Origin: Sphingomonas sp. URHD0057
GTDB taxonomy: Bacteria; Pseudomonadota; Alphaproteobacteria; Sphingomonadales; Sphingomonadaceae
Length of the DNA stretch: 64,000 nt
Direction: 5' to 3'
NCBI RefSeq assembly: GCF_000620665.1
Contig: NZ_JIAU01000008.1
Coordinates: forward strand, 62,001-126,000
The position numbers were made by a program, and so were the translations under genes. A model generated the notes under the pieces. That model made no database searches and had not been told where the DNA came from. It was given only the letters and a program-made list of their open reading frames with translations. Of the stretch, positions 10,102 to 18,002 are shown one piece after another. Each line of letters starts with the position of its first letter. The stretch's first letter is position 1.

Positions 10102-11415
10102 TCACCGGCGTTGGTTCGCCAGCCGGCTCATCAGGATTGCGGCGCGCTTCGCCTGCTTGAAGATCGAGGGCACATCGACGACCTCCTTGTCGGTGTGCGA
10201 GCCGTCGCTCGACGGGCCGAGGCCGACCAGCCCATCGAGGTCCGCGGCGACGAAGCTGATGTCGCCGGCGCCGCGTTTGGACGGGTCGAGCTCGCCCATT
10301 TCGGTGAGGCCCATGTCGCGATTCACGCCGTTGAGCCGGGCAAGCAACGCACGATTGCCTTCGGTCGGCGGCATCGGCGGGTACGAATCCTCATCGAAGC
10401 TGATCTCGGCCTTTGCGCCGGTCAGCGACTGGGCGACGATCACGCGCATCTTTTCGTGGGCACGCTCGATCTGCTCGGGACTGATCGCGCGCAAGTCCCC
10501 GCGCGCAACCGCGGTGGCGGCGATGATATTGGTCTTGCCCGTTGCCTCGAGGCGAATGCGGCCGGCGTCGAGGGTCGCGCTCTGCCCTCCGCCGATCAGG
10601 CCGACATTGTAGGTCAGCCGCTCCTCGGGCAGCTCGCGGCGGAACTGGTCGATGATCCGCGCCAGCTCGTAGATCGCGCCGTAATTGCCGGCGCCGACGC
10701 CCGCCGAATGGGCGCTGCGCCCGGTCACGGTGAGCGTCCAGCTGCCCGCGCTGCGCCGCGCGATCGAGCCCATCTCGACCGGGCCATTGGGGCCGTCGTC
10801 GATCGCCAGATCCTCGAAATCGAGCGCGGCGTCGGCCTTTCTCCCTTCGGCGACGAGGTCGCGCCGCGACACCGTCAGCGGCGGGCCCGCGTCCTCCTCG
10901 TCGCCGGTCAGGAACACCGTGATGTTCGCATTTTTGAGCGTCCCCGCCGCCTGCATGGCGCGCAGTGCAGCGACGATCACGGCGATCCCGCCCTTGTCGT
11001 CGCCCGCGCCCGGGCCGTGGGCGCGAGCGCCCTCGACCTGCCAGCGCTGGAACGGCGAATCGAGCTCGAACACGGTGTCGAGGTGCGCGATCAGGAGCAG
11101 CCGCTTGCCGCGCTTGGCTCCGGTGTGGCGCGCAACCAGGTGCCCGGCGCGCCCGGCCTCCTTCATATCGATCCACTCGGTCTTGAAGCCGAGTGCCGCA
11201 AATTCCGGCTCGACCATCCGGCGCACGGCCTCGACTCCGGCAAGGTCCATCGTCCCGCTGTTCTGGTTGACGATGGTGGCGAGGAAATCGGTGGTGCGCT
11301 GCTGCTCCGCGTCCACGGTCCGGATCATGGTCTGCTCCGCGCGGCTCAGCGCGGCGACGGCGGGTGTCGGCAGAAGCGCGAGCACCAGCAGTAAAAGCGA
11401 AGGTCGTGATGTCAT
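10102..11415 (-). CDS. Secreted M20 family zinc peptidase (carboxypeptidase G2-like)
   Basis: 437 residues with signal peptide MTSRPSLLLLVLALLPTPAVA. The M20 metal and catalytic residues are visible in order: the first metal His in LIAHLDTVFE, the bridging Asp in GPGAGDDKGG, the catalytic/ligand Glu pair in TGDEEDAG, a dimerisation-domain block around SAHSAGVGAGNYGA, and the C-terminal His in SSDGSHTDKE. This matches glutamate carboxypeptidase (CPG2) rather than ArgE/DapE. It should act in the periplasm on acyl-amino acids or peptides. The gene is monocistronic by position: divergent from the lysis cassette and separated from the kinase by hairpins. Confidence 0.88.
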   Translation of the reverse strand: MTSRPSLLLLVLALLPTPAVAALSRAEQTMIRTVDAEQQRTTDFLATIVNQNSGTMDLAGVEAVRRMVEPEFAALGFKTEWIDMKEAGRAGHLVARHTGAKRGKRLLLIAHLDTVFELDSPFQRWQVEGARAHGPGAGDDKGGIAVIVAALRAMQAAGTLKNANITVFLTGDEEDAGPPLTVSRRDLVAEGRKADAALDFEDLAIDDGPNGPVEMGSIARRSAGSWTLTVTGRSAHSAGVGAGNYGAIYELARIIDQFRRELPEERLTYNVGLIGGGQSATLDAGRIRLEATGKTNIIAATAVARGDLRAISPEQIERAHEKMRVIVAQSLTGAKAEISFDEDSYPPMPPTEGNRALLARLNGVNRDMGLTEMGELDPSKRGAGDISFVAADLDGLVGLGPSSDGSHTDKEVVDVPSIFKQAKRAAILMSRLANQRR

Positions 11416-11484
11416 GACGGCACGTTAGCGAGGCAATCGGTCTTCGTCACCATGGACCACAGGTTCATTCCTCTTTCCTACAGA

Positions 11485-11499
11485 TAACCTTTCTGGTTA
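11485..11499. promoter_or_regulatory. Inverted repeat upstream of the lysis cassette
   Basis: TAACC-tttct-GGTTA is a perfect 5+5 palindrome 36 bases before the endolysin start and between two divergent genes. It could be an operator. A near match to the alphaproteobacterial LexA box (GTTC-N7-TTTC instead of GTTC-N7-GTTC) lies at 11463-11477. Both could be chance. Confidence 0.3.
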
Positions 11500-11535
11500 C
11501 ACACTGCGCCGACTCGGGATACCTGGGAGGCGTAA

Positions 11536-12096
11536 ATGGAAGACATTGCCGACATCGACCGGCTGATCGATGCGCTGATCGAGCGGGAAGGCGGCTTCGT
11601 CAGCCACCCGGCCGACAAGGGCGGGCCGACCTGCTTCGGGATCACCGAGGCGGTGGCGCGTGCTCATGGTTACGTCGGGCCGATGCGCCTGCTGCCGCGC
11701 GAGGAGGCAGCGACGATCTATGAGCGACTCTACTGGCTGCGCCCGCGCTTCGACGACATCGCGAGGCGCAGCTGGCGCCTGGCCGCCGAGCTGTTCGATT
11801 CCGGCGTGAACATGGGGCCGGCGGTCGCCGCGACCTTCCTTCAGCGGGCGCTGACCGCGCTCAACCGCAGCGGCAAGGACTATCCCGATCTGGTTCCCGA
11901 CGGGCGGATTGGCCCGATGACCCTGTTCGCGCTCGATGCCTTTCTCGCGACGCGCGGCAAAACCAGCGGAGAGACCGTGCTGTTGCGCGCGCTCGAAGCG
12001 CTCCAGGGCGAGCGCTACCTCCGTCTTGCCGAGCGCCGCCCAGCCAACGAGGCGTTCCTCTACGGCTGGCTGGCGAACCGAATTGGTGAGCACTGA
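11536..12096 (+). CDS. GH108-family endolysin (lysozyme-like muramidase)
   Basis: 186 residues without a signal peptide. The N-terminal motif EREGGFVSHPADKGGPTCFG matches the glycoside hydrolase 108 signature, with the likely catalytic Glu at residue 18; the C-terminal half (FDSGVNMGPAVAATFLQRAL ... DGRIGPMTLFAL) matches the associated peptidoglycan-binding_3 domain. Such proteins are phage or gene-transfer-agent endolysins that cut the glycan strand once a holin lets them out of the cytoplasm. The ribosome site GGGAGG sits 8 bases before the ATG. The stop overlaps the GTG of the holin gene (GTGAGCACTGA), so translation is probably coupled. First gene of a four-gene lysis cassette. Confidence 0.88.
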   Translation: MEDIADIDRLIDALIEREGGFVSHPADKGGPTCFGITEAVARAHGYVGPMRLLPREEAATIYERLYWLRPRFDDIARRSWRLAAELFDSGVNMGPAVAATFLQRALTALNRSGKDYPDLVPDGRIGPMTLFALDAFLATRGKTSGETVLLRALEALQGERYLRLAERRPANEAFLYGWLANRIGEH

Positions 12097-12368
12097 CCCG
12101 CGCGCCCACGCGGAGGCACCGCGAACATTCGCGAACATTCGAATGGAGCGGCGCCTGCGCGGTCGCCATGGTCGCGCTGCTGATGTGGGGCGGGTGGTCG
12201 CGGTCCGAAGAGCATAGCATCGTCACCATCTTCGGCTGGTCGCTCGGCGGCTTCATCCTCGCCATGGTTGCGGTGATCGTCGGCCTGCTCACCGGCGGGC
12301 CGGTCGGCCGCTTCAAGGTGGCCGCGACGCGCGACGGCGCTTCACTGGAAACGGAGGCGCGGCCGTGA
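12086..12368 (+). pseudogene. Holin-like gene, frame broken by a 10-bp tandem duplication
   Basis: A GTG at 12086 overlapping the endolysin stop starts VSTDPRAHAEAPRTF. An exact duplication of GCGAACATTC (12121-12140) then throws the frame, giving a 43-residue dead end at 12217. Deleting one copy gives a continuous 90-residue protein reading on as EWSGACAVAMVALLMWGGWS and then IVTIFGWSLGGFILAMV, that is two membrane spans and a charged C-terminus, as in class II holins. Its stop overlaps the Rz GTG (GTGA). As the sequence stands, only an internal ATG at 12168 without a ribosome site could express the second half. The holin role is inferred from topology and position. Confidence 0.7.
12121..12140 (+). 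repeat. Exact 10-bp tandem duplication inside the holin gene
   Basis: GCGAACATTC occurs twice head to tail. Ten bases is not a multiple of three, so gain or loss of one unit switches the holin reading frame off or on. It could be a slipped-strand switch, a fixed mutation or an assembly artefact. Confidence 0.85.
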
Positions 12369-12901
12369 CCCTGCTTCGGCTTCTTAACGTCCAGGGCATC
12401 GCCGGGATCACGGCTTCGCTGTGCCTCGCCGTCCTGTTCATCCTGCAAAAGGGCGAGACCCGCCACTGGCGCAAGCAATCCGGCCACTTCGAGCAGCTCT
12501 ATCAGCACGAGCAATCGGCCTTCGCCGGCACCGTCGCCAATTATCGCGCCGCCGCCGCCCGGACGGAGGACGCCGATCGAGCCACTGCCGAGCGCGTCCG
12601 CGCCGAGCAGGCCGCCATCAACCAAAGGAGCAACAATGCGTTCGAAACTCGTCTGGCCGATGCTCGCGCTCGCGCTGAGCGCCTGCGCCTCGAAGCCCCA
12701 ACCGCCGCAGCCAATCCCAGTGCTCGCGGAGGCTCGGCAGTGCCCGGCGTTCCCGCTGCCTTCGGCAAACTTGCTTCAGCTGCCGCGGAAGATCGACTTC
12801 CTGCCAGCGAGGCCCTCACAGCCACCGAGCAAGCCATCCAGCTCGACGAGCTGATCAAATGGGTCCGACAACAGCATGAGGTCGACAGCAATCAGCCGTA
12901 G
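12365..12901 (+). CDS. Rz-like inner-membrane spanin subunit
   Basis: 178 residues: one N-terminal membrane anchor (ITASLCLAVLFILQKG, about 13-28) followed by a long charged helix rich in Arg/Glu/Ala (about 30-105) and a C-terminal part ending in LDELIKWVRQQHEVDSNQP. This is the i-spanin layout: a type II inner-membrane protein that spans the periplasm and fuses membranes with its outer-membrane partner at the last step of phage lysis. It starts with GTG overlapping the holin stop. A complete lipoprotein gene (Rz1) lies inside it in the +1 frame, which is the lambda arrangement and strongly supports the call. Confidence 0.8.
   Translation: MTLLRLLNVQGIAGITASLCLAVLFILQKGETRHWRKQSGHFEQLYQHEQSAFAGTVANYRAAAARTEDADRATAERVRAEQAAINQRSNNAFETRLADARARAERLRLEAPTAAANPSARGGSAVPGVPAAFGKLASAAAEDRLPASEALTATEQAIQLDELIKWVRQQHEVDSNQP
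12636..12854 (+). CDS. Rz1-like outer-membrane spanin lipoprotein nested in Rz
   Basis: 72 residues, wholly inside the Rz gene in the +1 frame. The signal MRSKLVWPMLALALSAC has a proper lipobox (LSA|C, Cys17), and the mature protein is small and Pro-rich (SKPQPPQPIP, ARPSQPP), the hallmark of o-spanins. A textbook ribosome site AAAGGAG lies five bases before its ATG, in the middle of another coding sequence, which argues that it is really translated. It should be attached to the inner leaflet of the outer membrane and pair with the Rz product. Confidence 0.78.
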   Translation: MRSKLVWPMLALALSACASKPQPPQPIPVLAEARQCPAFPLPSANLLQLPRKIDFLPARPSQPPSKPSSSTS

Positions 12902-12916
12902 GCGGTATCGGACACC

Positions 12917-13489
12917 ATGAAGCCGGACCGCCTTAACGCATTCACCGACGGCGTCATCGCCATCATCATCACCATCATGGTGCTGGAGATGCGCGTTCCG
13001 GAAGGGACCGGCCTCGCGGCCCTGCGTCCGGAATTGCCGATCTTTGGCGCCTACGTCCTCTCCTTCATCTACGTCGGCATCTACTGGAACAACCATCACC
13101 ACATGATGCAGACGGCGAAGCGCGTCGACGGGCGCGTGCTGTGGTCGAACCTCGGCCTGCTGTTCTGGCTCAGCCTGTTCCCGTTCGTCATCCGCTGGAT
13201 CGACGAGCGCGGCGTGACCAGCTTCCCGGTTGCCGCCTTCGGGGTCGTGCTGACCATGGCCTCGATCTCTTATCTCGTGCTCGAAAAGGCGCTGATCGCG
13301 GCGGAAGGAGAGTCGTCGGGCGTGGCGGAGGCGGTCGGCTCGCGCATGAAGGAATGGCTGAGCTTCATTCTCTACGTCGTCGGAAGCGCTGCCGCCTTCC
13401 TTGTCTCGCCGTGGCTTTCGATCGCGCTTTACATGGCGGTCGCGGTGATCTGGCTGGTGCCGGACCGGCGCTTCGAACGGAAAGGTTGA
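12917..13489 (+). CDS. TMEM175-like (DUF1211) potassium channel family membrane protein
   Basis: 190 residues with six predicted membrane spans. The first helix carries RLNAFTDGVIAIIITIMVLE, matching the RxxxFSDGVxAI filter/gate signature of bacterial TMEM175/DUF1211 proteins (Ser replaced by Thr), and the loop YWNNHHHMMQ is also typical. Members form tetrameric K+ leak channels. It begins 15 bases after the Rz gene on the same strand and its stop overlaps the next ATG (TGATG), so it is cotranslated with the secreted esterase. Confidence 0.85.
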   Translation: MKPDRLNAFTDGVIAIIITIMVLEMRVPEGTGLAALRPELPIFGAYVLSFIYVGIYWNNHHHMMQTAKRVDGRVLWSNLGLLFWLSLFPFVIRWIDERGVTSFPVAAFGVVLTMASISYLVLEKALIAAEGESSGVAEAVGSRMKEWLSFILYVVGSAAAFLVSPWLSIALYMAVAVIWLVPDRRFERKG

Positions 13490-14256
13490 TGCGTCGAGCC
13501 GCCGGCCTCGCGGCGCTGTTGGCGGCCGCCTCCCCCGCGGTGGCCGCAGCGCCTCAGCTCAGCTCGCGTCCGGCCGCTACTGCCGCGACCCTCGCGCCGG
13601 GCGAGACCACGCTCGCCAACGGAGCCGTCGCCTATCGGCCCGCCTCCCTGCCGCCCGGCCCGGCCCCGGTTCTGATTCTCCTGCACGGTGCCGGCGGCTA
13701 CCCGCTCGACTTCCTCGAGCAAATGAAACCGGTCGCCGACCAGCGCGGGCTGATGCTTCTGTTTCCCCATTCGCGCGGCCGAACCTGGGATTTCATCCAG
13801 AACCTCGCCGCCGAGCGCGATCCATGGCGCGGCGGCCTCGATGCGCACCGGATCGACCAGTCGCTCGGCGACCTGTTCGCCCGCGCCTCCGTCGATCGGA
13901 AGCGCGTCGTCCTCCTCGGCTTCTCCGACGGGGCAAGCTACGGACTGTCGCTCGGCACTGCCAACCCGCAGCTGTTCAGCGCCGTCGTCGGCTTGTCGCC
14001 CGGAATGTTCGTGCCCCCCGATCGCGTCGATCGCGAGCAGCGCATCTTCATCGCCCACGGCCGTAGCGATCACGTCCTGGCGTTCCAGAACACCAGTGAG
14101 ACCATCGTGCGCCAATTGCGCGGCGGCGGGGCCAACCTCGTGTTCCGGCCGTTTGCGGGCGATCACCAGATCGAGGGCAAGGTCCTGCTCGAGGCGCTCG
14201 ATTTCACGCTCGGCTTGCAAGCGCCACCGCTTGCTCCCACCTCGCCGCCAAAGTGA
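13489..14256 (+). CDS. Secreted alpha/beta-hydrolase (phospholipase/carboxylesterase type)
   Basis: 255 residues from the ATG overlapping the previous stop; a longer in-frame extension exists but duplicates upstream coding sequence. A signal peptide MRRAAGLAALLAAASPAVAA is followed by the oxyanion block ILLHGAGG, the nucleophile elbow GFSDGAS, the acid in AHGRSDHVL and the base His in FAGDHQI, a complete Ser-Asp-His triad. It resembles the phospholipase/carboxylesterase and polyhydroxyalkanoate-depolymerase-like esterases; the substrate is unknown. Next gene hslV starts 15 bases on. Confidence 0.8.
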   Translation: MRRAAGLAALLAAASPAVAAAPQLSSRPAATAATLAPGETTLANGAVAYRPASLPPGPAPVLILLHGAGGYPLDFLEQMKPVADQRGLMLLFPHSRGRTWDFIQNLAAERDPWRGGLDAHRIDQSLGDLFARASVDRKRVVLLGFSDGASYGLSLGTANPQLFSAVVGLSPGMFVPPDRVDREQRIFIAHGRSDHVLAFQNTSETIVRQLRGGGANLVFRPFAGDHQIEGKVLLEALDFTLGLQAPPLAPTSPPK

Positions 14257-14271
14257 ATTTGGAGATGGGCT

Positions 14272-14805
14272 TTGGACAATTGGCATGGAACCACGATCCT
14301 GGGGGTGAAGAAGGGCGGCAAGACGGTGATCGCCGGCGACGGTCAGGTCACGATGGGCAACACGGTCATGAAGCCCAATGCGAAGAAGGTCCGCCGCATC
14401 GGTGACGGCAACGTCATCGGCGGCTTTGCCGGTGCGACCGCCGACGCTTTCACCCTGTTCGAGCGGCTGGAAAAGAAGCTCGAGCAATATAACGGCCAAT
14501 TGCTGCGCGCCGCGGTCGAGCTCGCCAAGGACTGGCGCACCGACAAGTACCTCCGCAATCTCGAGGCGATGATGATCGTCGCCGATGCGGAGCAGCTGCT
14601 GATCCTCACCGGCAATGGCGACGTGCTCGAGCCCGAAGGCGGGATCGCGGCGATCGGCTCGGGCGGCAATTACGCGCTGTCGGCCGCGCGTGCGCTCGCC
14701 GACTACGAGCAGGACCCCGAAGTGCTCGCCCGTCGCGCGATGCAGATCGCGGCCGAGGTTTGCGTCTTCACCAACGATCAGCTGACGCTGGAAATCGTCG
14801 AGTAA
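14272..14805 (+). CDS. hslV: ATP-dependent protease peptidase subunit HslV (ClpQ)
   Basis: 177 residues from a TTG start; GGAG lies 7 bases upstream and no in-frame ATG is available. The propeptide MDNWHG precedes the catalytic threonine of the mature chain (TTILGVKK, Thr7). [13 protein letters not shown] and [14 protein letters not shown] are standard HslV blocks, and the length is normal. HslV forms the dodecameric core of a cytoplasmic heat-shock protease gated by HslU. Unusually its partner hslU does not follow directly; a flavoprotein gene lies between. Confidence 0.95.
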   Translation: MDNWHGTTILGVKKGGKTVIAGDGQVTMGNTVMKPNAKKVRRIGDGNVIGGFAGATADAFTLFERLEKKLEQYNGQLLRAAVELAKDWRTDKYLRNLEAMMIVADAEQLLILTGNGDVLEPEGGIAAIGSGGNYALSAARALADYEQDPEVLARRAMQIAAEVCVFTNDQLTLEIVE

Positions 14806-14823
14806 GAACGGCAGTGTGGCGCG

Positions 14824-15915
14824 ATGCTGCTCGATCGCCGCGCATTTTCATTTGGCTCCGCCGCACTGCTCACCGGCTGCGCGACGGTCGGCGGGCGGCC
14901 GCGAACCTTCGCCGATTGCACGCCACTGCCCAAGGTCCTGGCCGACGAAAGCCGGGTGATCCGCACCGTCGCCGGCCTGAGGCCCTACCGCCGCTCGGGC
15001 TTCGTGGTCCGCCGCGAGGCGCTGGGCGACAAGGCGCTGGTCCACAATTACGGCCACGGCGGCGGCGGGATCACGCTGAGCTGGGGCTCATCGAAGCTCG
15101 CCATTGAGCTTGGGCTCCAAGGCCACAGCGGCCCCGTCGCGGTGATCGGATCGGGGGTAATGGGCCTGTCGACCGCGCGGTTGGTGCAGGAAGCCGGCTT
15201 CCCGGTGACGATCTACACCGCGGCGCTGCCGCCCGACACCACGTCGAACATCGCCGGCGGCCAGTTCCATCCGTTCTCGGTGTTCCGCGACAGCGAAGTG
15301 ACCGCCGAGTTCAGGGCGCAATTCGCCCGGGCCCTCGACTACAGCTGGCGGCGCTTCCAGATCATGGTCGGCGAGGATTACGGAGTCCGCTGGCTGCCGA
15401 CCTATGTCGAATCGGACAGCCCGGAAGAAAAAGTCATCGCCACCTTCCCGCCGGTCAACCGGATGCTGCGGCCCGCCGAACATCCGTTCCCGATCGACAG
15501 CATGCGGCGGTACGACACCATGTACGTCGAAACCGGACGCTACCTTCGCGAGATGCTGCGCGATTTCGAGATCGCCGGGGGTAAGATCGAGATTCGGCGG
15601 TTCGCCTCGCCCGCGGACATCGCCGCGCTGCCCGAGCCGCTGGTGTTCAACTGCACCGGGCTCGGCAGCCGCAACCTGTTCAACGACTTGGGTCTGCATC
15701 CCGCGCGCGGCCAACTCGCCATCCTCGAGCCGCAGCCCGAGGTGCGCTACGCCGCGCTCGGCGACTTCGGCTACATGTTCCCGCGACCCGACGGGATCAT
15801 CCTTGGCGGGACGTTCGAGATCGATGAGTGGGATGCGACCCCACAGCCCGCGGCCATCGCCCGCATCGTCGCCTCGCACAAGCGCTTCTTCGACAGCTTC
15901 CGCTGCGCCGCTTGA
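14824..15915 (+). CDS. Circularly permuted D-amino-acid-oxidase-like FAD protein with Tat/lipoprotein leader
   Basis: 363 residues. The leader LLDRRAFSFGSAALLTGC has a twin-arginine-like RRAFSFG and a lipobox-like end, so export is likely. The block that normally ends D-amino-acid oxidases, GLRPYRRSGF ... LVHNYGHGGGGITLSWG, is here near the N-terminus (about 51-88). The FAD Rossmann motif VAVIGSGVMGLSTA follows at about 106-119. The chain ends with the segment that would normally precede the GLRP block (PDGIILGGTFEIDEW). All cofactor motifs are thus present in rotated order. It sits between hslV and hslU, 18 bases after hslV. Substrate is unknown; a D-amino acid or related amine is the first guess. 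Confidence 0.8.
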   Translation: MLLDRRAFSFGSAALLTGCATVGGRPRTFADCTPLPKVLADESRVIRTVAGLRPYRRSGFVVRREALGDKALVHNYGHGGGGITLSWGSSKLAIELGLQGHSGPVAVIGSGVMGLSTARLVQEAGFPVTIYTAALPPDTTSNIAGGQFHPFSVFRDSEVTAEFRAQFARALDYSWRRFQIMVGEDYGVRWLPTYVESDSPEEKVIATFPPVNRMLRPAEHPFPIDSMRRYDTMYVETGRYLREMLRDFEIAGGKIEIRRFASPADIAALPEPLVFNCTGLGSRNLFNDLGLHPARGQLAILEPQPEVRYAALGDFGYMFPRPDGIILGGTFEIDEWDATPQPAAIARIVASHKRFFDSFRCAA

Positions 15916-15996
15916 ACGAGGTCCGCGCGCTTCCGATGTAACGGACCAATGAACTATCATTCGCCCATTTCCCCAAGCGGCGGGGATTCATCGCAG

Positions 15997-17295
15997 ATGC
16001 TCAAGGACAAGCTCACGCCCAAGGCGATTGTCGCCGCATTGAACGAGCATATCGTCGGGCAGGACGACGCCAAGAAGGCGGTCGCGGTCGCCTTGCGCAA
16101 CCGCTGGCGCCGCCAGCAGCTCGGCCCCGAGCTGCGCGACGAAGTGACGCCGAAGAACATCCTGATGATCGGCCCCACGGGGTGCGGCAAGACCGAGATC
16201 AGTCGCCGCCTCGCGAGGCTCGCCGACGCGCCGTTCGTCAAGGTCGAAGCGACCAAGTTCACCGAGGTCGGCTATGTCGGCCGCGACGTCGAGCAGATCG
16301 CCCGCGACCTCGTCGAGGAGGCGGTGCGGCTCGAGCGCGAGCGCCGCCGCGCCAAGGTCCGCGCCGGAGCCGAGGATGCCGCCATGGACCGGCTGCTCGA
16401 CGCGCTGACCGGGAAGGGCTCGAGCGAAGCGACTCGCCAGAGCTTCCGCCAGCGCTTCACCGACGGCAGCCTCGACCAGGCCGAGGTCGAGATCGATGTC
16501 GACGAAGCGCCGGCAATGCCGTTCGAGATCCCCGGCATGGGCGCGCAGGTGTTCGACCTCAAATCGATCATGGGCAAGGCCATGGGCGGTGGCCCACGCA
16601 AGCGCCGCAAATTGAAGGTCGCCGAGGCGTTCGCCCGGCTGACCGAGCAGGAAGCCGACAAGCGCATCGATCCGGACGACATCAATCGCGCCGCGCTCGC
16701 CGATGCCGAGGCCAACGGCATCGTGTTCCTCGACGAGATCGACAAGATCGCGGTCAGCGACGTGCGCGGCGGGTCGATCAGCCGCGAGGGCGTCCAGCGC
16801 GACCTCCTGCCGCTGATCGAAGGGACCACGGTCGCGACCAAGTACGGGCCGCTCAAGACCGACCACATCCTGTTCATCGCTTCGGGCGCGTTCCACCTCG
16901 CCAAGCCCGCCGATCTGCTGCCCGAACTCCAGGGCCGGCTGCCGATCCGGGTCGAGCTGAAGGCGCTGACGCAGGAAGATTTCGTTCGCATCCTGTCGTC
17001 GACGCGCGCCAGCCTCACCGAACAATATCAGGCGCTGCTCGGTACCGAGGGCGTGACCATCACCTTCGCCGACGACGGCATCGAAGCGCTCGCCCGCATC
17101 GCCGCCGAGGTCAACGAGGCCGTCGAGAACATCGGCGCGCGGCGCTTGCAGACGGTGATGGAAAAGCTGCTCGAGGACGTCAGTTTCGAGGCCGAAGACC
17201 GCCGCGGCGAGACGCTGACGGTCGACGCGGCCTTCGTCGACCAGCAACTCAGCAGCATCGCCCGCAATGCCGACCTCAGCCGCTACGTGCTCTGA
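15997..17295 (+). CDS. hslU: ATP-dependent protease ATPase subunit HslU (ClpY)
   Basis: 432 residues from the ATG giving [22 protein letters not shown]; an in-frame ATG at 15949 would add 16 unconserved residues. Walker A is GPTGCGKT (Cys where Val is usual), the pore motif is GYVGRD, Walker B is [10 protein letters not shown], and the sensor-2 region [16 protein letters not shown] is intact, as is the extreme C-terminus ending RYVL that inserts into HslV. HslU is the hexameric AAA+ unfoldase of HslVU, in the cytoplasm. The stop overlaps the end of the convergent DUF2459 gene. Confidence 0.95.
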   Translation: MLKDKLTPKAIVAALNEHIVGQDDAKKAVAVALRNRWRRQQLGPELRDEVTPKNILMIGPTGCGKTEISRRLARLADAPFVKVEATKFTEVGYVGRDVEQIARDLVEEAVRLERERRRAKVRAGAEDAAMDRLLDALTGKGSSEATRQSFRQRFTDGSLDQAEVEIDVDEAPAMPFEIPGMGAQVFDLKSIMGKAMGGGPRKRRKLKVAEAFARLTEQEADKRIDPDDINRAALADAEANGIVFLDEIDKIAVSDVRGGSISREGVQRDLLPLIEGTTVATKYGPLKTDHILFIASGAFHLAKPADLLPELQGRLPIRVELKALTQEDFVRILSSTRASLTEQYQALLGTEGVTITFADDGIEALARIAAEVNEAVENIGARRLQTVMEKLLEDVSFEAEDRRGETLTVDAAFVDQQLSSIARNADLSRYVL

Positions 17296-17983
17296 CCGCC
17301 CTTCGGTAGCGCCACACCAACCCTTCCGCGAACGGCGGCCACAGGCTGGCCCTGATCCCCGCAAGTCTCAGCCAGTTGGCGGCGACGGCGTTGCAACTGC
17401 GCACCGCATTCGCCTTGCCGGTCGCGCGATAGAAAGCGTCGGACGGGCCGTAGCCGGGATGGTCGATCCGGATCGGCCGACCTTCCGCGTCGAGCACAAA
17501 ATCGGCGCGGATCGCGGTCCACAGCCGCCGATATTCCTCTGGGCGGAGGCGAATTTCGCGAACGGCATAATAAGGGCCCGTTTCATATTCGACGTGCATC
17601 ACGCGCTTGCCCCCGGCGAGCGCCGACCACAGCGTTCGCGGCGTGATGTCCCACCACGCCGGTGTGTTCAGATAGACCCGCTGCTCACCCGAACCGAAGG
17701 CGATCCAGCCGGCGTTCGGGTCGGCCGCCGCGAAGTCGCCCGGCGGGATCAGCGGTCGCCAATCGAGTCCCTCCGCCGCAACCGGCATAATGATGTCGAC
17801 GTGGATGCCGTTGTCGGCGAGGTAGATCGTGGCCCCTCGGCCCGGCTCGCTCCACTGGCGATTGACCGGCACCAGCGAGCCGATGAGCGCCGCGACCAGG
17901 TACAGCGCGGGAATGGCGAGCAGGACGGTGAGCGCACGCCCAACCCACTTGCCTGATTTGCCTTTTCGCCGTCGCCGCGCCAC
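17276..17983 (-). CDS. DUF2459 (TIGR02117) family membrane-anchored protein
   Basis: 235 residues from a GTG preceded by GGGAG at good spacing. A longer reading exists but runs through the antisense of the tRNA gene, so it was rejected; a GTG at 18001 is the next alternative. A basic N-terminus ([11 protein letters not shown]) and one membrane span ([20 protein letters not shown]) lead to a periplasmic domain with [44 protein letters not shown] and [14 protein letters not shown], typical of DUF2459. Family function is unknown; I recall an association with polyhydroxyalkanoate or urease-linked loci in some annotations. Confidence 0.8.
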   Translation of the reverse strand: MARRRRKGKSGKWVGRALTVLLAIPALYLVAALIGSLVPVNRQWSEPGRGATIYLADNGIHVDIIMPVAAEGLDWRPLIPPGDFAAADPNAGWIAFGSGEQRVYLNTPAWWDITPRTLWSALAGGKRVMHVEYETGPYYAVREIRLRPEEYRRLWTAIRADFVLDAEGRPIRIDHPGYGPSDAFYRATGKANAVRSCNAVAANWLRLAGIRASLWPPFAEGLVWRYRRAVRARSG

Positions 17984-18002
17984 TCGGACTCCCGTTCGCA
18001 CC

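Noticed and set aside
8929-11394. 821-residue open frame antisense to the kinase and M20 peptidase
   Set aside because: It spans two well-supported genes and a spacer, and has no domain; a GC-rich shadow.
12168-12368. 66-residue ORF as the real holin
   Set aside because: Its ATG has no ribosome site and cuts the first membrane span; the one-copy repair of the 10-bp repeat gives a better protein and start.
11536-12901. Prophage
   Set aside because: No structural, packaging, replication, integrase or repressor genes and no attachment-site repeats were found around the lysis genes.
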